A DNA stretch of 64,000 nt from Vespa crabro (taxonomy: Eukaryota > Arthropoda > Insecta > Hymenoptera > Vespidae). The translations under genes were made by a program, and so were the position numbers. The stretch's first letter is position 1. The number at the start of each line of letters is the position of its first letter. Positions 53,510 to 64,000 of the stretch are shown here, one piece after another. Below the pieces are notes generated by a model. It saw only the letters and a program-made list of their open reading frames with translations, ran no database searches and was not told the origin of the DNA. The DNA is taken from the NCBI RefSeq assembly GCF_910589235.1, contig NC_060955.1, forward strand, positions 11,180,837 through 11,244,836. The letters are read 5' to 3'.

Positions 53510-54186
53510 GAAGATCAAACATCTATTTGATATTGGAATCGACGTTTTGACCTTGTTTCTTATCGTATATACGTTTTTTCGTTCATAATGGCGTACCATC
53601 GAAATACGAAATAATGAAATCTCATTCAAATTCAATTAGTTTATATTCTGTCGACGCAGAATAAAGATTACAACAAGAATATATCTTCCTGACTGTGTGT
53701 AAATAGAAGTTTTAACATGAAAATTGTCGAAAAATGAGATCGACAAATGCGAGATTTGTTAAATGCTGAGATAAAATCGTGAACACATTGAAATTACTCG
53801 TACCACAGCTTCAGAAATGTTTCCAATCTATTCGGACATTGTATTTCTGAAGATCAAACATTTATTTTATCTTGGAATCGACGTTATAACCTTGTTTCAT
53901 ATGTTATATACGATTATTAGCTCATAAAGAATTATCATCGAAATACGAAATTTGAAATCTCAATCAATATCAATGCTATTATATTCTATCGACGCAGAAT
54001 ATACAATGGAACAAGATCATAAGTTTGTCACTATGTGTAAATACGAGTTTCAACATGAATATTGTAGAAAAATGAGATCGACACATGCGAATTTCGTTAA
54101 TTGCTGAGATTTAATCGTGAAAGCATTGAACTAACTCGTACCACAGCTTGAGAATTGTTTCCAATCGATTCGGACATTGTATTTCT
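53510..54186. repeat. hexamer variant, 2 monomers (E-F/D)
   Basis: 677 bp. E (53510) has a private TGCGAGATTTG. The second monomer (53849) has an F header (CATTTATT, CATATGTTATATACG), then D features (GAATTATC, GCTATTATATTC, GATCATAAG, TTGCTGAG) but GAGTTTCAAC instead of GAGATTCAAC. Confidence 0.87.
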
Positions 54187-55539
54187 GAAGATCAAACATC
54201 TATTTGATATTGGAATCGACGTTTTGACCTTGTTTCTTATCGTATATACGTTTTTTCGTTCATAATGGCGTACCATCGAAATACGAAATAATGAAATCTC
54301 ATTCAAATTCAATTAGTTTATATTCTGTCGACGCAGAATAAAGATTACAACAAGAATATATCTTCCTGACTGTGTGTAAATAGAAGTTTTAACATGAAAA
54401 TTTTCGAAAAATGAGATCGACAAATGCGAATTTTGTTAAATGCTGAGATAAAATCGTGAACACATTGAAATTACTCGTACCACAGCTTCAGAAATGTTTC
54501 CAATCAATTCGGACATTGTATTTCTTAAGAACAAACATTTATTTTATCTTGGAATCGAAGTTATAACCTTGTTTCATATTTTATATACGATTATTAGCTC
54601 ATAAAGAAGTATCATCGAAATACGAAATTTGAAATCTCAATCAATATCAATGCTTTTATATTCTATCGACGCAGAATATACAAAGGAACAAGAACATAAG
54701 TTTGTCACTATGTGTAAATACGAGTTTCAACATGAATATTGTAGAAAAATGAGATCGACACATGCGAATTTCGTTAATTGCAGAGCTTCAATCATGAAAA
54801 CATTGAACTTACTCGTACCACAGCTTGAGAAATGTTTTCAACCGATTCGGACATTGTATTTCTGAAGATCATACATCCATTTTATCTTGGAATCGACGTT
54901 ATAACCTTGTTTCATATGTTATATATGATTATTAGCTCATAAAGAAGTATCATCGAAATACGAAATTTCAAATCTCAATCAATATCAATGCTTTTATATT
55001 CTATCGACGCAGAATATACAATGGAACAAGAACATAAGTTTGTCACTATGTGTAAATACGAGTTTTAACATGAATATTGTCGAAAATTGAGATCGACACA
55101 TGCGAATTTCTTTAATTGCAGAGATGTAATCGTGAAATCATTGAACTTATTCGTACCACAGCTTGAGAAATGTTTCCAATCTATTCGGACATTGTATTTC
55201 TGAAGATCAAACATCCATTTTATCTTGGAATCGACGTTATAACCTTGTTTCATATTTTATATACGATTATTAGCTCATAAAGAATTATCATCGAAATACG
55301 AAATTTGAAATCTCAATCAATATCAATGCTATTATATTCTATCGACTCAGAATATAAAATGGAACAAGATCATAAGTTTGTCACTATGTGTAAATACGAG
55401 ATTCAACATGAATATTGTAGAAAAATGAGATCGACACATGCGAATTTCGTTAATTGCTGAGATTTAATCGTGAAAGCATTGAACTAACTCGTACCACAGC
55501 TTGAGAATTGTTTCCAATCGATTCGGACATTGTATTTCT
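54187..55539. repeat. hexamer variant, 4 monomers (E/G-B-C-D)
   Basis: 1353 bp. The first monomer (54187-54525) begins as E (TATTTGATATTGG, GATTACAAC) and ends as G (AAATTTTCG, then the CTTAAGAACAAACATT junction), which deletes F and one family-a monomer equivalent. D (55202) has private ATCGACTCAG and ATATAAAATGG. Confidence 0.9.
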
Positions 55540-57569
55540 GAAGATCAAACATCTATTTGATATTGGAATCGACGTTTTGACCTTGTTTCTTATCGTATAT
55601 ACGTTTTTTCGTTCATAATGGCGTACCATCGAAATACGAAATAATGAAATCTCATTCAAATTCAATTAGTTTATATTCTGTCGACGCAGAATAAAGATTA
55701 CAACAAGAATATATCTTCCTGACTGTGTGTAAATAGAAGTTTTAACATGAAAATTGTCGAAAAATGAGATCGACAAATGCGAATTTTGTTAAATGCTGAG
55801 ATAAAATCGTGAACACATTGAAATTACTCGTACCACAGCTTCAGAAATGTTTCCAATCTATTCGGACATTGTATTTCTGAAGATCAAACATTTATTTTAT
55901 CTTGGAATCGACGTTATAACCTTGTTTCATATGTTATATACGATTATTAGCTCATAAAGAAGTATCATCGAAATACGAAATTTGAAATCTCAATCAATAT
56001 CAATGCTTTTATATTCTGTCGACGCAGAATACACAATGGAACAAGAACATAAGTTTGTCACTATGTGTAAATACGAGTTTCAACATGAATATTGTAGAAA
56101 AATGAGATCGACACATGCGAATTTCGTTAATTGCAGAGATTTAATCGTGAAAGCATTGAACTAACACGTACCACAGCTTGAGAATTGTTTCCAATCGATT
56201 CGGACAATGTATTTCTGAAGATCAAACATCTATTTTATCTTGGAATCGACGTTTTAACCTTGTTTCTTATCGTATATACGTTTTTTCGTTCATAATGGCG
56301 TACCATCGAAATACGAAATAATGAAATCTCATTCAAATTCAATTAGTTTATATACTGTCGACGCAGAATAAAGATTAGAACAAGAATATATCTTCCTGAC
56401 TGTGTGTAAATAGAAGTTTTAACATGAAAATTTTAGAAAAATGAGATCGACAAATGCGAATTTTGTTAAATGCTGAGATAAATTCGTGAACACATTGAAA
56501 TTACTCGTACCACAGCTTCAGAAATGTTTCCAATCTATTCGGACATTGTATTTCTGAAGATCGAACATTTATTTTATCTTGGAATCGACGTTATAACCTT
56601 GTTTCATATTTTATATACGATTATTAGCTCATAAAGAAGTATCATCGAAATACGAAATTTGAAATCTCAATCAATATCAATGCTTTTATATTCTATCGAC
56701 GCAGAATATACAAAGGAACAAGAACATAAGTTTGTCACTATGTGTAAATACGAGTTTCAACATGAATATTGTAGAAAAATGAGATCGACACATGCGAATT
56801 TCGTTAATTGCAGAGCTTCAATCATGAAAACATTGAACTTACTCGTACCACAGCTTCAGAAATGTTTCCAACCGATTCGGACATTGTATTTCTGAAGATC
56901 ATACATCCATTTTATCTTGGAATCGACGTTATAACCTTGTTTCATATGTTATATATGATAATTAGCTCATAAAGAAGTATCATCGAAATACGAAATTTCA
57001 AATCTCAATCAATATCAATGCTTTTATATTCTATCGACGCAGAATATACAATGGAACAAGAACATAAGTTTGTCACTATGTGTAAATACGAGTTTTAACA
57101 TGAATATTGTCGAAAATTGAGATCGACACATGCGAATTTCTTTAATTGCAGAGATGTAATCGTGAAATCATTGAACTTATTCGTACCACAGCTTGAGAAA
57201 TGTTTCCAATCTATTCGGACATTGTATTTCTGAAGATCAAACATCCATTTTATCTTGGAATCGACGTTATAACCTTGTTTCATATTTTATATACGATTAT
57301 TAGCTCATAAAGAATTATCATCGAAATACGAAATTTGAAATCTCAATCAATATCAATGCTATTATATTCTATCGACGCAGAATATACAATGGAACAAGAT
57401 CATAAGTTTGTCACTATGTGTAAATACGAGATTCAACATGAATATTGTAGAAAAATGAGATCGACACATGCGAATTTCGTTAATTGCTGAGATTTAATCG
57501 TGAAAGCATTGAACTAACTCGTACCACAGCTTGAGAATTGTTTCCAATCGATTCGGACATTGTATTTCT
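55540..57569. repeat. hexamer E-F-G-B-C-D, copy 8
   Basis: Full unit of a sub-variant with AAATTTTAGAAAAATG in G and TATATGATAATTAG in C. B (56556) ends CTTCAGAAATG, otherwise a family-a feature. Confidence 0.92.
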
Positions 57570-59599
57570 GAAGATCAAACATCTATTTGATATTGGAATC
57601 GACGTTTTGACCTTGTTTCTTATCGTATATACGTTTTTTCGTTCATAATGGCGTACCATCGAAATACGAAATAATGAAATCTCATTCAAATTCAATTAGT
57701 TTATATTCTGTCGACGCAGAATAAAGATTACAACAAGAATATATCTTCCTGACTGTGTGTAAATAGAAGTTTTAACATGAAAATTGTCGAAAAATGAGAT
57801 CGACAAATGCGAATTTTGTTAAATGCTGAGATAAAATCGTGAACACATTGAAATTACTCGTACCACAGCTTCAGAAATGTTTCCAATCTATTCGGACATT
57901 GTATTTCTGAAGATCAAACATTTATTTTATCTTGGAATCGACGTTATAACCTTGTTTCATATGTTATATACGATTATTAGCTCATAAAGAAGTATCATCG
58001 AAATACGAAATTTGAAATCTCAATCAATATCAATGCTTTTATATTCTGTCGACGCAGAATACACAATGGAACAAGAACATAAGTTTGTCACTATGTGTAA
58101 ATACGAGTTTCAACATGAATATTGTAGAAAAATGAGATCGACACATGCGAATTTCGTTAATTGCAGAGATTTAATCGTGAAAGCATTGAACTAACACGTA
58201 CCACAGCTTGAGAATTGTTTCCAATCGATTCGGACAATGTATTTCTGAAGATCAAACATCTATTTTATCTTGGAATCGACGTTTTAACCTTGTTTCTTAT
58301 CGTATATACGTTTTTTCGTTCATAATGGCGTACCATCGAAATACGAAATAATGAAATCTCATTCAAATTCAATTAGTTTATATACTGTCGACGCAGAATA
58401 AAGATTAGAACAAGAATATATCTTCCTGACTGTGTGTAAATAGAAGTTTTAACATGAAAATTTTAGAAAAATGAGATCGACAAATGCGAATTTTGTTAAA
58501 TGCTGAGATAAATTCGTGAACACATTGAAATTACTCGTACCACAGCTTCAGAAATGTTTCCAATCTATTCGGACATTGTATTTCTGAAGATCGAACATTT
58601 ATTTTATCTTGGAATCGACGTTATAACCTTGTTTCATATTTTATATACGATTATTAGCTCATAAAGAAGTATCATCGAAATACGAAATTTGAAATCTCAA
58701 TCAATATCAATGCTTTTATATTCTATCGACGCAGAATATACAAAGGAACAAGAACATAAGTTTGTCACTATGTGTAAATACGAGTTTCAACATGAATATT
58801 GTAGAAAAATGAGATCGACACATGCGAATTTCGTTAATTGCAGAGCTTCAATCATGAAAACATTGAACTTACTCGTACCACAGCTTGAGAAATGTTTCCA
58901 ACCGATTCGGACATTGTATTTCTGAAGATCATACATCCATTTTATCTTGGAATCGACGTTATAACCTTGTTTCATATGTTATATATGATAATTAGCTCAT
59001 AAAGAAGTATCATCGAAATACGAAATTTCAAATCTCAATCAATATCAATGCTTTTATATTCTATCGACGCAGAATATACAATGGAACAAGAACATAAGTT
59101 TGTCACTATGTGTAAATACGAGTTTTAACATGAATATTGTCGAAAATTGAGATCGACACATGCGAATTTCTTTAATTGCAGAGATGTAATCGTGAAATCA
59201 TTGAACTTATTCGTACCACAGCTTGAGAAATGTTTCCAATCTATTCGGACATTGTATTTCTGAAGATCAAACATCCATTTTATCTTGGAATCGACGTTAT
59301 AACCTTGTTTCATATTTTATATACGATTATTAGCTCATAAAGAATTATCATCGAAATACGAAATTTGAAATCTCAATCAATATCAATGCTATTATATTCT
59401 ATCGACGCAGAATATACAATGGAACAAGATCATAAGTTTGTCACTATGTGTAAATACGAGATTCAACATGAATATTGTAGAAAAATGAGATCGACACATG
59501 CGAATTTCGTTAATTGCTGAGATTTAATCGTGAAAGCATTGAACTAACTCGTACCACAGCTTGAGAATTGTTTCCAATCGATTCGGACATTGTATTTCT
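57570..59599. repeat. hexamer E-F-G-B-C-D, copy 9
   Basis: Full unit with the same TTTTAG and GATAATTAG markers as copy 8; the two are sister tandem copies differing by very few bases, including the B end (CTTGAGAAATG here). Confidence 0.93.
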
Positions 59600-62306
59600 G
59601 AAGATCAAACATCTATTTGATATTGGAATCGACGTTTTGACCTTGTTTCTTATCGTATATACGTTTTTTCGTTCATAATGGCGTACCATCGAAATACGAA
59701 ATAATGAAATCTCATTCAAATTCAATTAGTTTATATTCTGTCGACGCAGAATAAAGATTACAACAAGAATATATCTTCCTGACTGTGTGTAAATAGAAGT
59801 TTTAACATGAAAATTGTCGAAAAATGAGATCGACAAATGCGAATTTTGTTAAATGCTGAGATAAAATCGTGAACACATTGAAATTACTCGTACCACAGCT
59901 TCAGAAATGTTTCCAATCTATTCGGACATTGTATTTCTGAAGATCAAACATTTATTTTATCTTGGAATCGACGTTATAACCTTGTTTCATATGTTATATA
60001 CGATTATTAGCTCATAAAGAAGTATCATCGAAATACGAAATTTGAAATCTCAATCAATATCAATGCTTTTATATTCTGTCGACGCAGAATACACAATGGA
60101 ACAAGAACATAAGTTTGTCACTATGTGTAAATACGAGTTTCAACATGAATATTGTAGAAAAATGAGATCGACACATGCGAATTTCGTTAATTGCAGAGAT
60201 TTAATCGTGAAAGCATTGAACTAACACGTACCACAGCTTGAGAATTGTTTCCAATCGATTCGGACAATGTATTTCTGAAGATCAAACATCTATTTTATCT
60301 TGGAATCGACGTTTTAACCTTGTTTCTTATCGTATATACGTTTTTTCGTTCATAATGGCGTACCATCGAAATACGAAATAATGAAATCTCATTCAAATTC
60401 AATTAGTTTATATACTGTCGACGCAGAATAAAGATTAGAACAAGAATATATCTTCCTGACTGTGTGTAAATAGAAGTTTTAACATGAAAATTTTCGAAAA
60501 ATGAGATCGACAAATGCGAATTTTGTTAAATGCTGAGATAAATTCGTGAACACATTGAAATTACTCGTACCACAGCTTCAGAAATGTTTCCAATCTATTC
60601 GGACATTGTATTTCTGAAGATCAAACATTTATTTTATCTTGGAATCGACGTTATAACCTTGTTTCATATGTTATATACGATTATTAGCTCATAAAGAAGT
60701 ATCATCGAAATACGAAATTTGAAATCTCAATCAATATCAATGCTTTTATATTCTGTCGACGCAGAATACACAATGGAACAAGAACATAAGTTTGTCACTA
60801 TGTGTAAATACGAGTTTCAACATGAATATTGTAGAAAAATGAGATCGACACATGCGAATTTCGTTAATTGCAGAGATTTAATCGTGAAAGCATTGAACTA
60901 ACACGTACCACAGCTTGAGAATTGTTTCCAATCGATTCGGACAATGTATTTCTGAAGATCAAACATCTATTTTATCTTGGAATCGACGTTTTAACCTTGT
61001 TTCTTATCGTATATACGTTTTTTCGTTCATAATGGCGTACCATCGAAATACGAAATAATGAAATCTCATTCAAATTCAATTAGTTTATATACTGTCGACG
61101 CAGAATAAAGATTAGAACAAGAATATATCTTCCTGACTGTGTGTAAATAGAAGTTTTAACATGAAAATTTTCGAAAAATGAGATCGACAAATGCGAATTT
61201 TGTTAAATGCTGAGATAAAATCGTGAACACATTGAAATTACTCGTACCACAGCTTCAGAAATGTTTCCAATCAATTCGGACATTGTATTTCTTAAGAACA
61301 AACATTTATTTTATCTTGGAATCGAAGTTATAACCTTGTTTCATATTTTATATACGATTATTAGCTCATAAAGAAGTATCATCGAAATACGAAATTTGAA
61401 ATCTCAATCAATATCAATGCTTTTATATTCTATCGACGCAGAATATACAAAGGAACAAGAACATAAGTTTGTCACTATGTGTAAATACGAGTTTCAACAT
61501 GAATATTGTAGAAAAATGAGATCGACACATGCGAATTTCGTTAATTGCAGAGCTTCAATCATGAAAACATTGAACTTACTCGTACCACAGCTTGAGAAAT
61601 GTTTTCAACCGATTCGGACATTGTATTTCTGAAGATCATAAATCCATTTTATCTTGGAATCGACGTTATAACCTTGTTTCATATGTTATATATGATTATT
61701 AGCTCATAAAGAAGTATCATCGAAATACGAAATTTCAAATCTCAATCAATATCAATGCTTTTATATTCTATCGACGCAGAATATACAATGGAACAAGAAC
61801 ATAAGTTTGTCACTATGTGTAAATACGAGTTTTAACATGAATATTGTCGAAAATTGAGATCGACACATGCGAATTTCTTTAATTGCAGAGATGTAATCGT
61901 GAAATCATTGAACTTATTCGTACCACAGCTTGAGAAATGTTTCCAATCTATTCGGACATTGTATTTCTGAAGATCAAACATCCATTTTATCTTGGAATCG
62001 ACGTTATAACCTTGTTTCATATTTTATATACGATTATTAGCTCATAAAGAATTATCATCGAAATACGAAATTTGAAATCTCAATCAATATCAATGCTATT
62101 ATATTCTATCGACGCAGAATATACAATGGAACAAGATCATAAGTTTGTCACTATGTGTAAATACGAGATTCAACATGAATATTGTAGAAAAATGAGATCG
62201 ACACATGCGAATTTCGTTAATTGCTGAGATTTAATCGTGAAAGCATTGAACTAACTCGTACCACAGCTTGAGAATTGTTTCCAATCGATTCGGACATTGT
62301 ATTTCT
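59600..62306. repeat. hexamer variant, 8 monomers (E-F-G-F-G-B-C-D)
   Basis: 2707 bp, with the F-G pair present twice (59939-60615 and 60616-61292, 677 bp each). B (61293) is of the CTTAAGAAC sub-variant; C has CATAAATCC. This is the reciprocal type of event to the shortened units. Confidence 0.92.
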
Positions 62307-63998
62307 GAAGATCAAACATCTATTTGATATTGGAATCGACGTTTTGACCTTGTTTCTTATCGTATATACGTTTTTTCGTTCATAATGGCGTACCATCGAA
62401 ATACGAAATAATGAAATCTCATTCAAATTCAATTAGTTTATATTCTGTCGACGCAGAATAAAGATTACAACAAGAATATATCTTCCTGACTGTGTGTAAA
62501 TAGAAGTTTTAACATGAAAATTGTCGAAAAATGAGATCGACAAATGCGAATTTTGTTAAATGCTGAGATAAAATCGTGAACACATTGAAATTACTCGTAC
62601 CACAGCTTCAGAAATGTTTCCAATCTATTCGGACATTGTATTTCTGAAGATCAAACATTTATTTTATCTTGGAATCGACGTTATAACCTTGTTTCATATG
62701 TTATATACGATTATTAGCTCATAAAGAAGTATCATCGAAATACGAAATTTGAAATCTCAATCAATATCAATGCTTTTATATTCTGTCGACGCAGAATACA
62801 CAATGGAACAAGAACATAAGTTTGTCACTATGTGTAAATACGAGTTTCAACATGAATATTGTAGAAAAATGAGATCGACACATGCGAATTTCGTTAATTG
62901 CAGAGATTTAATCGTGAAAGCATTGAACTAACACGTACCACAGCTTGAGAATTGTTTCCAATCGATTCGGACAATGTATTTCTGAAGATCAAACATCTAT
63001 TTTATCTTGGAATCGACGTTTTAACCTTGTTTCTTATCGTATATACGTTTTTTCGTTCATAATGGCGTACCATCGAAATACGAAATAATGAAATCTCATT
63101 CAAATTCAATTAGTTTATATACTGTCGACGCAGAATAAAGATTAGAACAAGAATATATCTTCCTGACTGTGTGTAAATAGAAGTTTTAACATGAAAATTT
63201 TAGAAAAATGAGATCGACAAATGCGAATTTTGTTAAATGCTGAGATAAATTCGTGAACACATTGAAATTACTCGTACCACAGCTTCAGAAATGTTTCCAA
63301 TCTATTCGGACATTGTATTTCTGAAGATCGAACATTTATTTTATCTTGGAATCGACGTTATAACCTTGTTTCATATTTTATATACGATTATTAGCTCATA
63401 AAGAAGTATCATCGAAATACGAAATTTGAAATCTCAATCAATATCAATGCTTTTATATTCTATCGACGCAGAATATACAAAGGAACAAGAACATAAGTTT
63501 GTCACTATGTGTAAATACGAGTTTCAACAAGAATATTGTAGAAAAATGAGATCGACACATGCGAATTTCGTTAATTGCAGAGCTTCAATCATGAAAACAT
63601 TGAACTTACTCGTACCACAGCTTGAGAAATGTTTCCAACCGATTCGGACATTGTATTTCTGAAGATCATACATCCATTTTATCTTGGAATCGACGTTATA
63701 ACCTTGTTTCATATGTTATATATGATAATTAGCTCATAAAGAAGTATCATCGAAATACGAAATTTCAAATCTCAATCAATATCAATGCTATTATATTCTA
63801 TCGACGCAGAATATACAATGGAACAAGATCATAAGTTTGTCACTATGTGTAAATACGAGATTCAACATGAATATTGTAGAAAAATGAGATCGACACATGC
63901 GAATTTCGTTAATTGCTGAGATTTAATCGTGAAAGCATTGAACTAACTCGTACCACAGCTTGAGAATTGTTTCCAATCGATTCGGACATTGTATTTCT
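62307..63998. repeat. hexamer variant, 5 monomers (E-F-G-B-C/D), to window end
   Basis: 1692 bp. G and C carry the TTTTAG and GATAATTAG markers of hexamers 8 and 9. The last monomer (63661-63998) is C up to AATTTCAAATC and D from GCTATTATATTC on. The array continues past the window: bases 63999-64000 begin the next monomer. Confidence 0.9.
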
Positions 63999-64000
63999 GA

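Larger units (their letters stand above)
50465..54186. repeat. 3722-bp segmental duplication, copy 2 (11 monomers)
   Basis: Monomers 150-160: E, F/C, D, E, F, G, B, C, D, E, F/D. All shared markers are present: CGTATCACAG at 50757, GCAGTATACAC at 50953, ACTATATG at 50990, ATCGATATACG at 51235, TATTCGTTCGACG near 51619, TCATACTTTATAT near 53222. The last monomer differs from its partner (F/D here, D in copy 1), so the breakpoint lies within or near it. Confidence 0.93.
33885..63998. repeat. HOR block 8: E-F-G-B-C-D hexamer domain (2030 bp unit)
   Basis: Monomers 101-189 are organised on a hexamer of families a-b-a-b-b-b. Nine full hexamers start at 35239, 37269, 40653, 42683, 44713, 47758, 51480, 55540 and 57570; the rest are variants of 2, 3, 4, 5 or 8 monomers. 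The subtypes F (GCAGAGATTTAATC, then GAACTAACACG) and G (GATTAGAAC, usually TTTTCGAAAAATG) occur only here. The copies are much more alike than those left of 33885. Confidence 0.93.
1..64000. repeat. 338/339-bp satellite array with higher-order repeats
   Basis: The entire window is tandem copies of one repeat, all in the same orientation. Repeat starts, set at a conserved GAAGATC after GTATTTCT, fall at 45, 384, 722, 1060, 1398, 1737 and so on to 63661 and 63999. There are 189 complete units: 72 of 339 bp and 117 of 338 bp. The extra base of the long form lies about 100 bases into the unit, where family a reads AAATAATGAAATC and family b reads AAATTTGAAATC or AAATTTCAAATC. Both families share the stretch around the monomer junction (CTCGTACCACAGCTT to GAATCGACG). 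No unrelated sequence interrupts the array. Known for satellites of this kind: they occupy centromeres or other heterochromatin. That role here is inference. Confidence 0.98.

Noticed and set aside
1..64000. CRISPR array or bacterial repeat region
   Set aside because: There are no short repeats separated by unique spacers and no cas genes. The repeat unit is 338-339 bp with no spacers, in HOR order typical of eukaryotic satellites.
1..64000. Embedded transposon, retroelement or inverted segment
   Set aside because: Monomer starts run without gap or change of orientation from 45 to 63999, leaving no room for inserted sequence.

Overview
The whole 64 kb window is one uninterrupted, head-to-tail satellite DNA array. 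I see no gene, RNA gene, transposon, CRISPR array or unique-sequence island. Taking the start of each repeat at a conserved GAAGATC, I walked 189 complete monomers from 45 to 63998, with a 44-base partial copy on the left and 2 bases on the right. Every monomer is either 339 bp (72 copies, family 'a') or 338 bp (117 copies, family 'b'). 72x339 + 117x338 = 63,954, exactly the distance between the first and last repeat starts, so nothing else is inserted or deleted net. A hand count of one copy gives about 30% G+C.

Monomer names used below are mine. Family a: A (GTTTTAACCTTGTGTCTTAACG), A2 (A with GCATAATAAAG and usually TTTTCACATG), E (TATTTGATATTGG, GTTTTGACC), G (GTTTTAACCTTGTTTCTTATCG, GATTAGAAC) and G0 (as G but GATTACAAC). 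Family b: B (ACAAAGGAAC, GAGCTTCAATC), C (AATTTCAAATC, GAGTTTTAAC, CTTTAATTGC), C' (C with TTTGCTCATAAAGGATT), D (GATCATAAG, GAGATTCAAC, GCTGAGATTTAATC), D' (ACCGTGTTTC, often GATCATATG), F (GTCGACGCAGAATACAC, GCAGAGATTTAATC) and F' (F start with GCAGAGATGTAATC).

Monomers are arranged in higher-order repeats (HORs) that change along the window: (1) 45-2750, two ABCD tetramers of 1353 bp; (2) 2751-8842, a 9-mer then an 8-mer; (3) 8843-16624, an irregular mosaic of earlier blocks; (4) 16625-19334, two E-G0-D-E tetramers of 1355 bp; (5) 19335-22718, two pentamers of 1692 bp; (6) 22719-23734, a transition with an a/C recombinant monomer; (7) 23735-33884, ten a-b-b trimers of exactly 1015 bp; (8) 33885-63998, a hexamer E-F-G-B-C-D of 2030 bp in nine full copies, interspersed with 2-, 3-, 4-, 5- and 8-monomer variants and one 3722-bp segmental duplication.

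The organism is a eukaryote. A multi-kilobase HOR satellite of this type is what centromeric or pericentromeric heterochromatin looks like, and CpG is not depleted (13 CpG in one 338-bp copy), which points away from a heavily CpG-methylated vertebrate genome and fits an invertebrate better. I cannot name the species or prove a centromeric location. The short open frames on both strands are by-products of the repeat, broken by stops in most monomers, and are not annotated as genes. What the window mainly records is recent recombination: unequal exchange in monomer register, gene-conversion-like chimeras, and nested tandem duplications.
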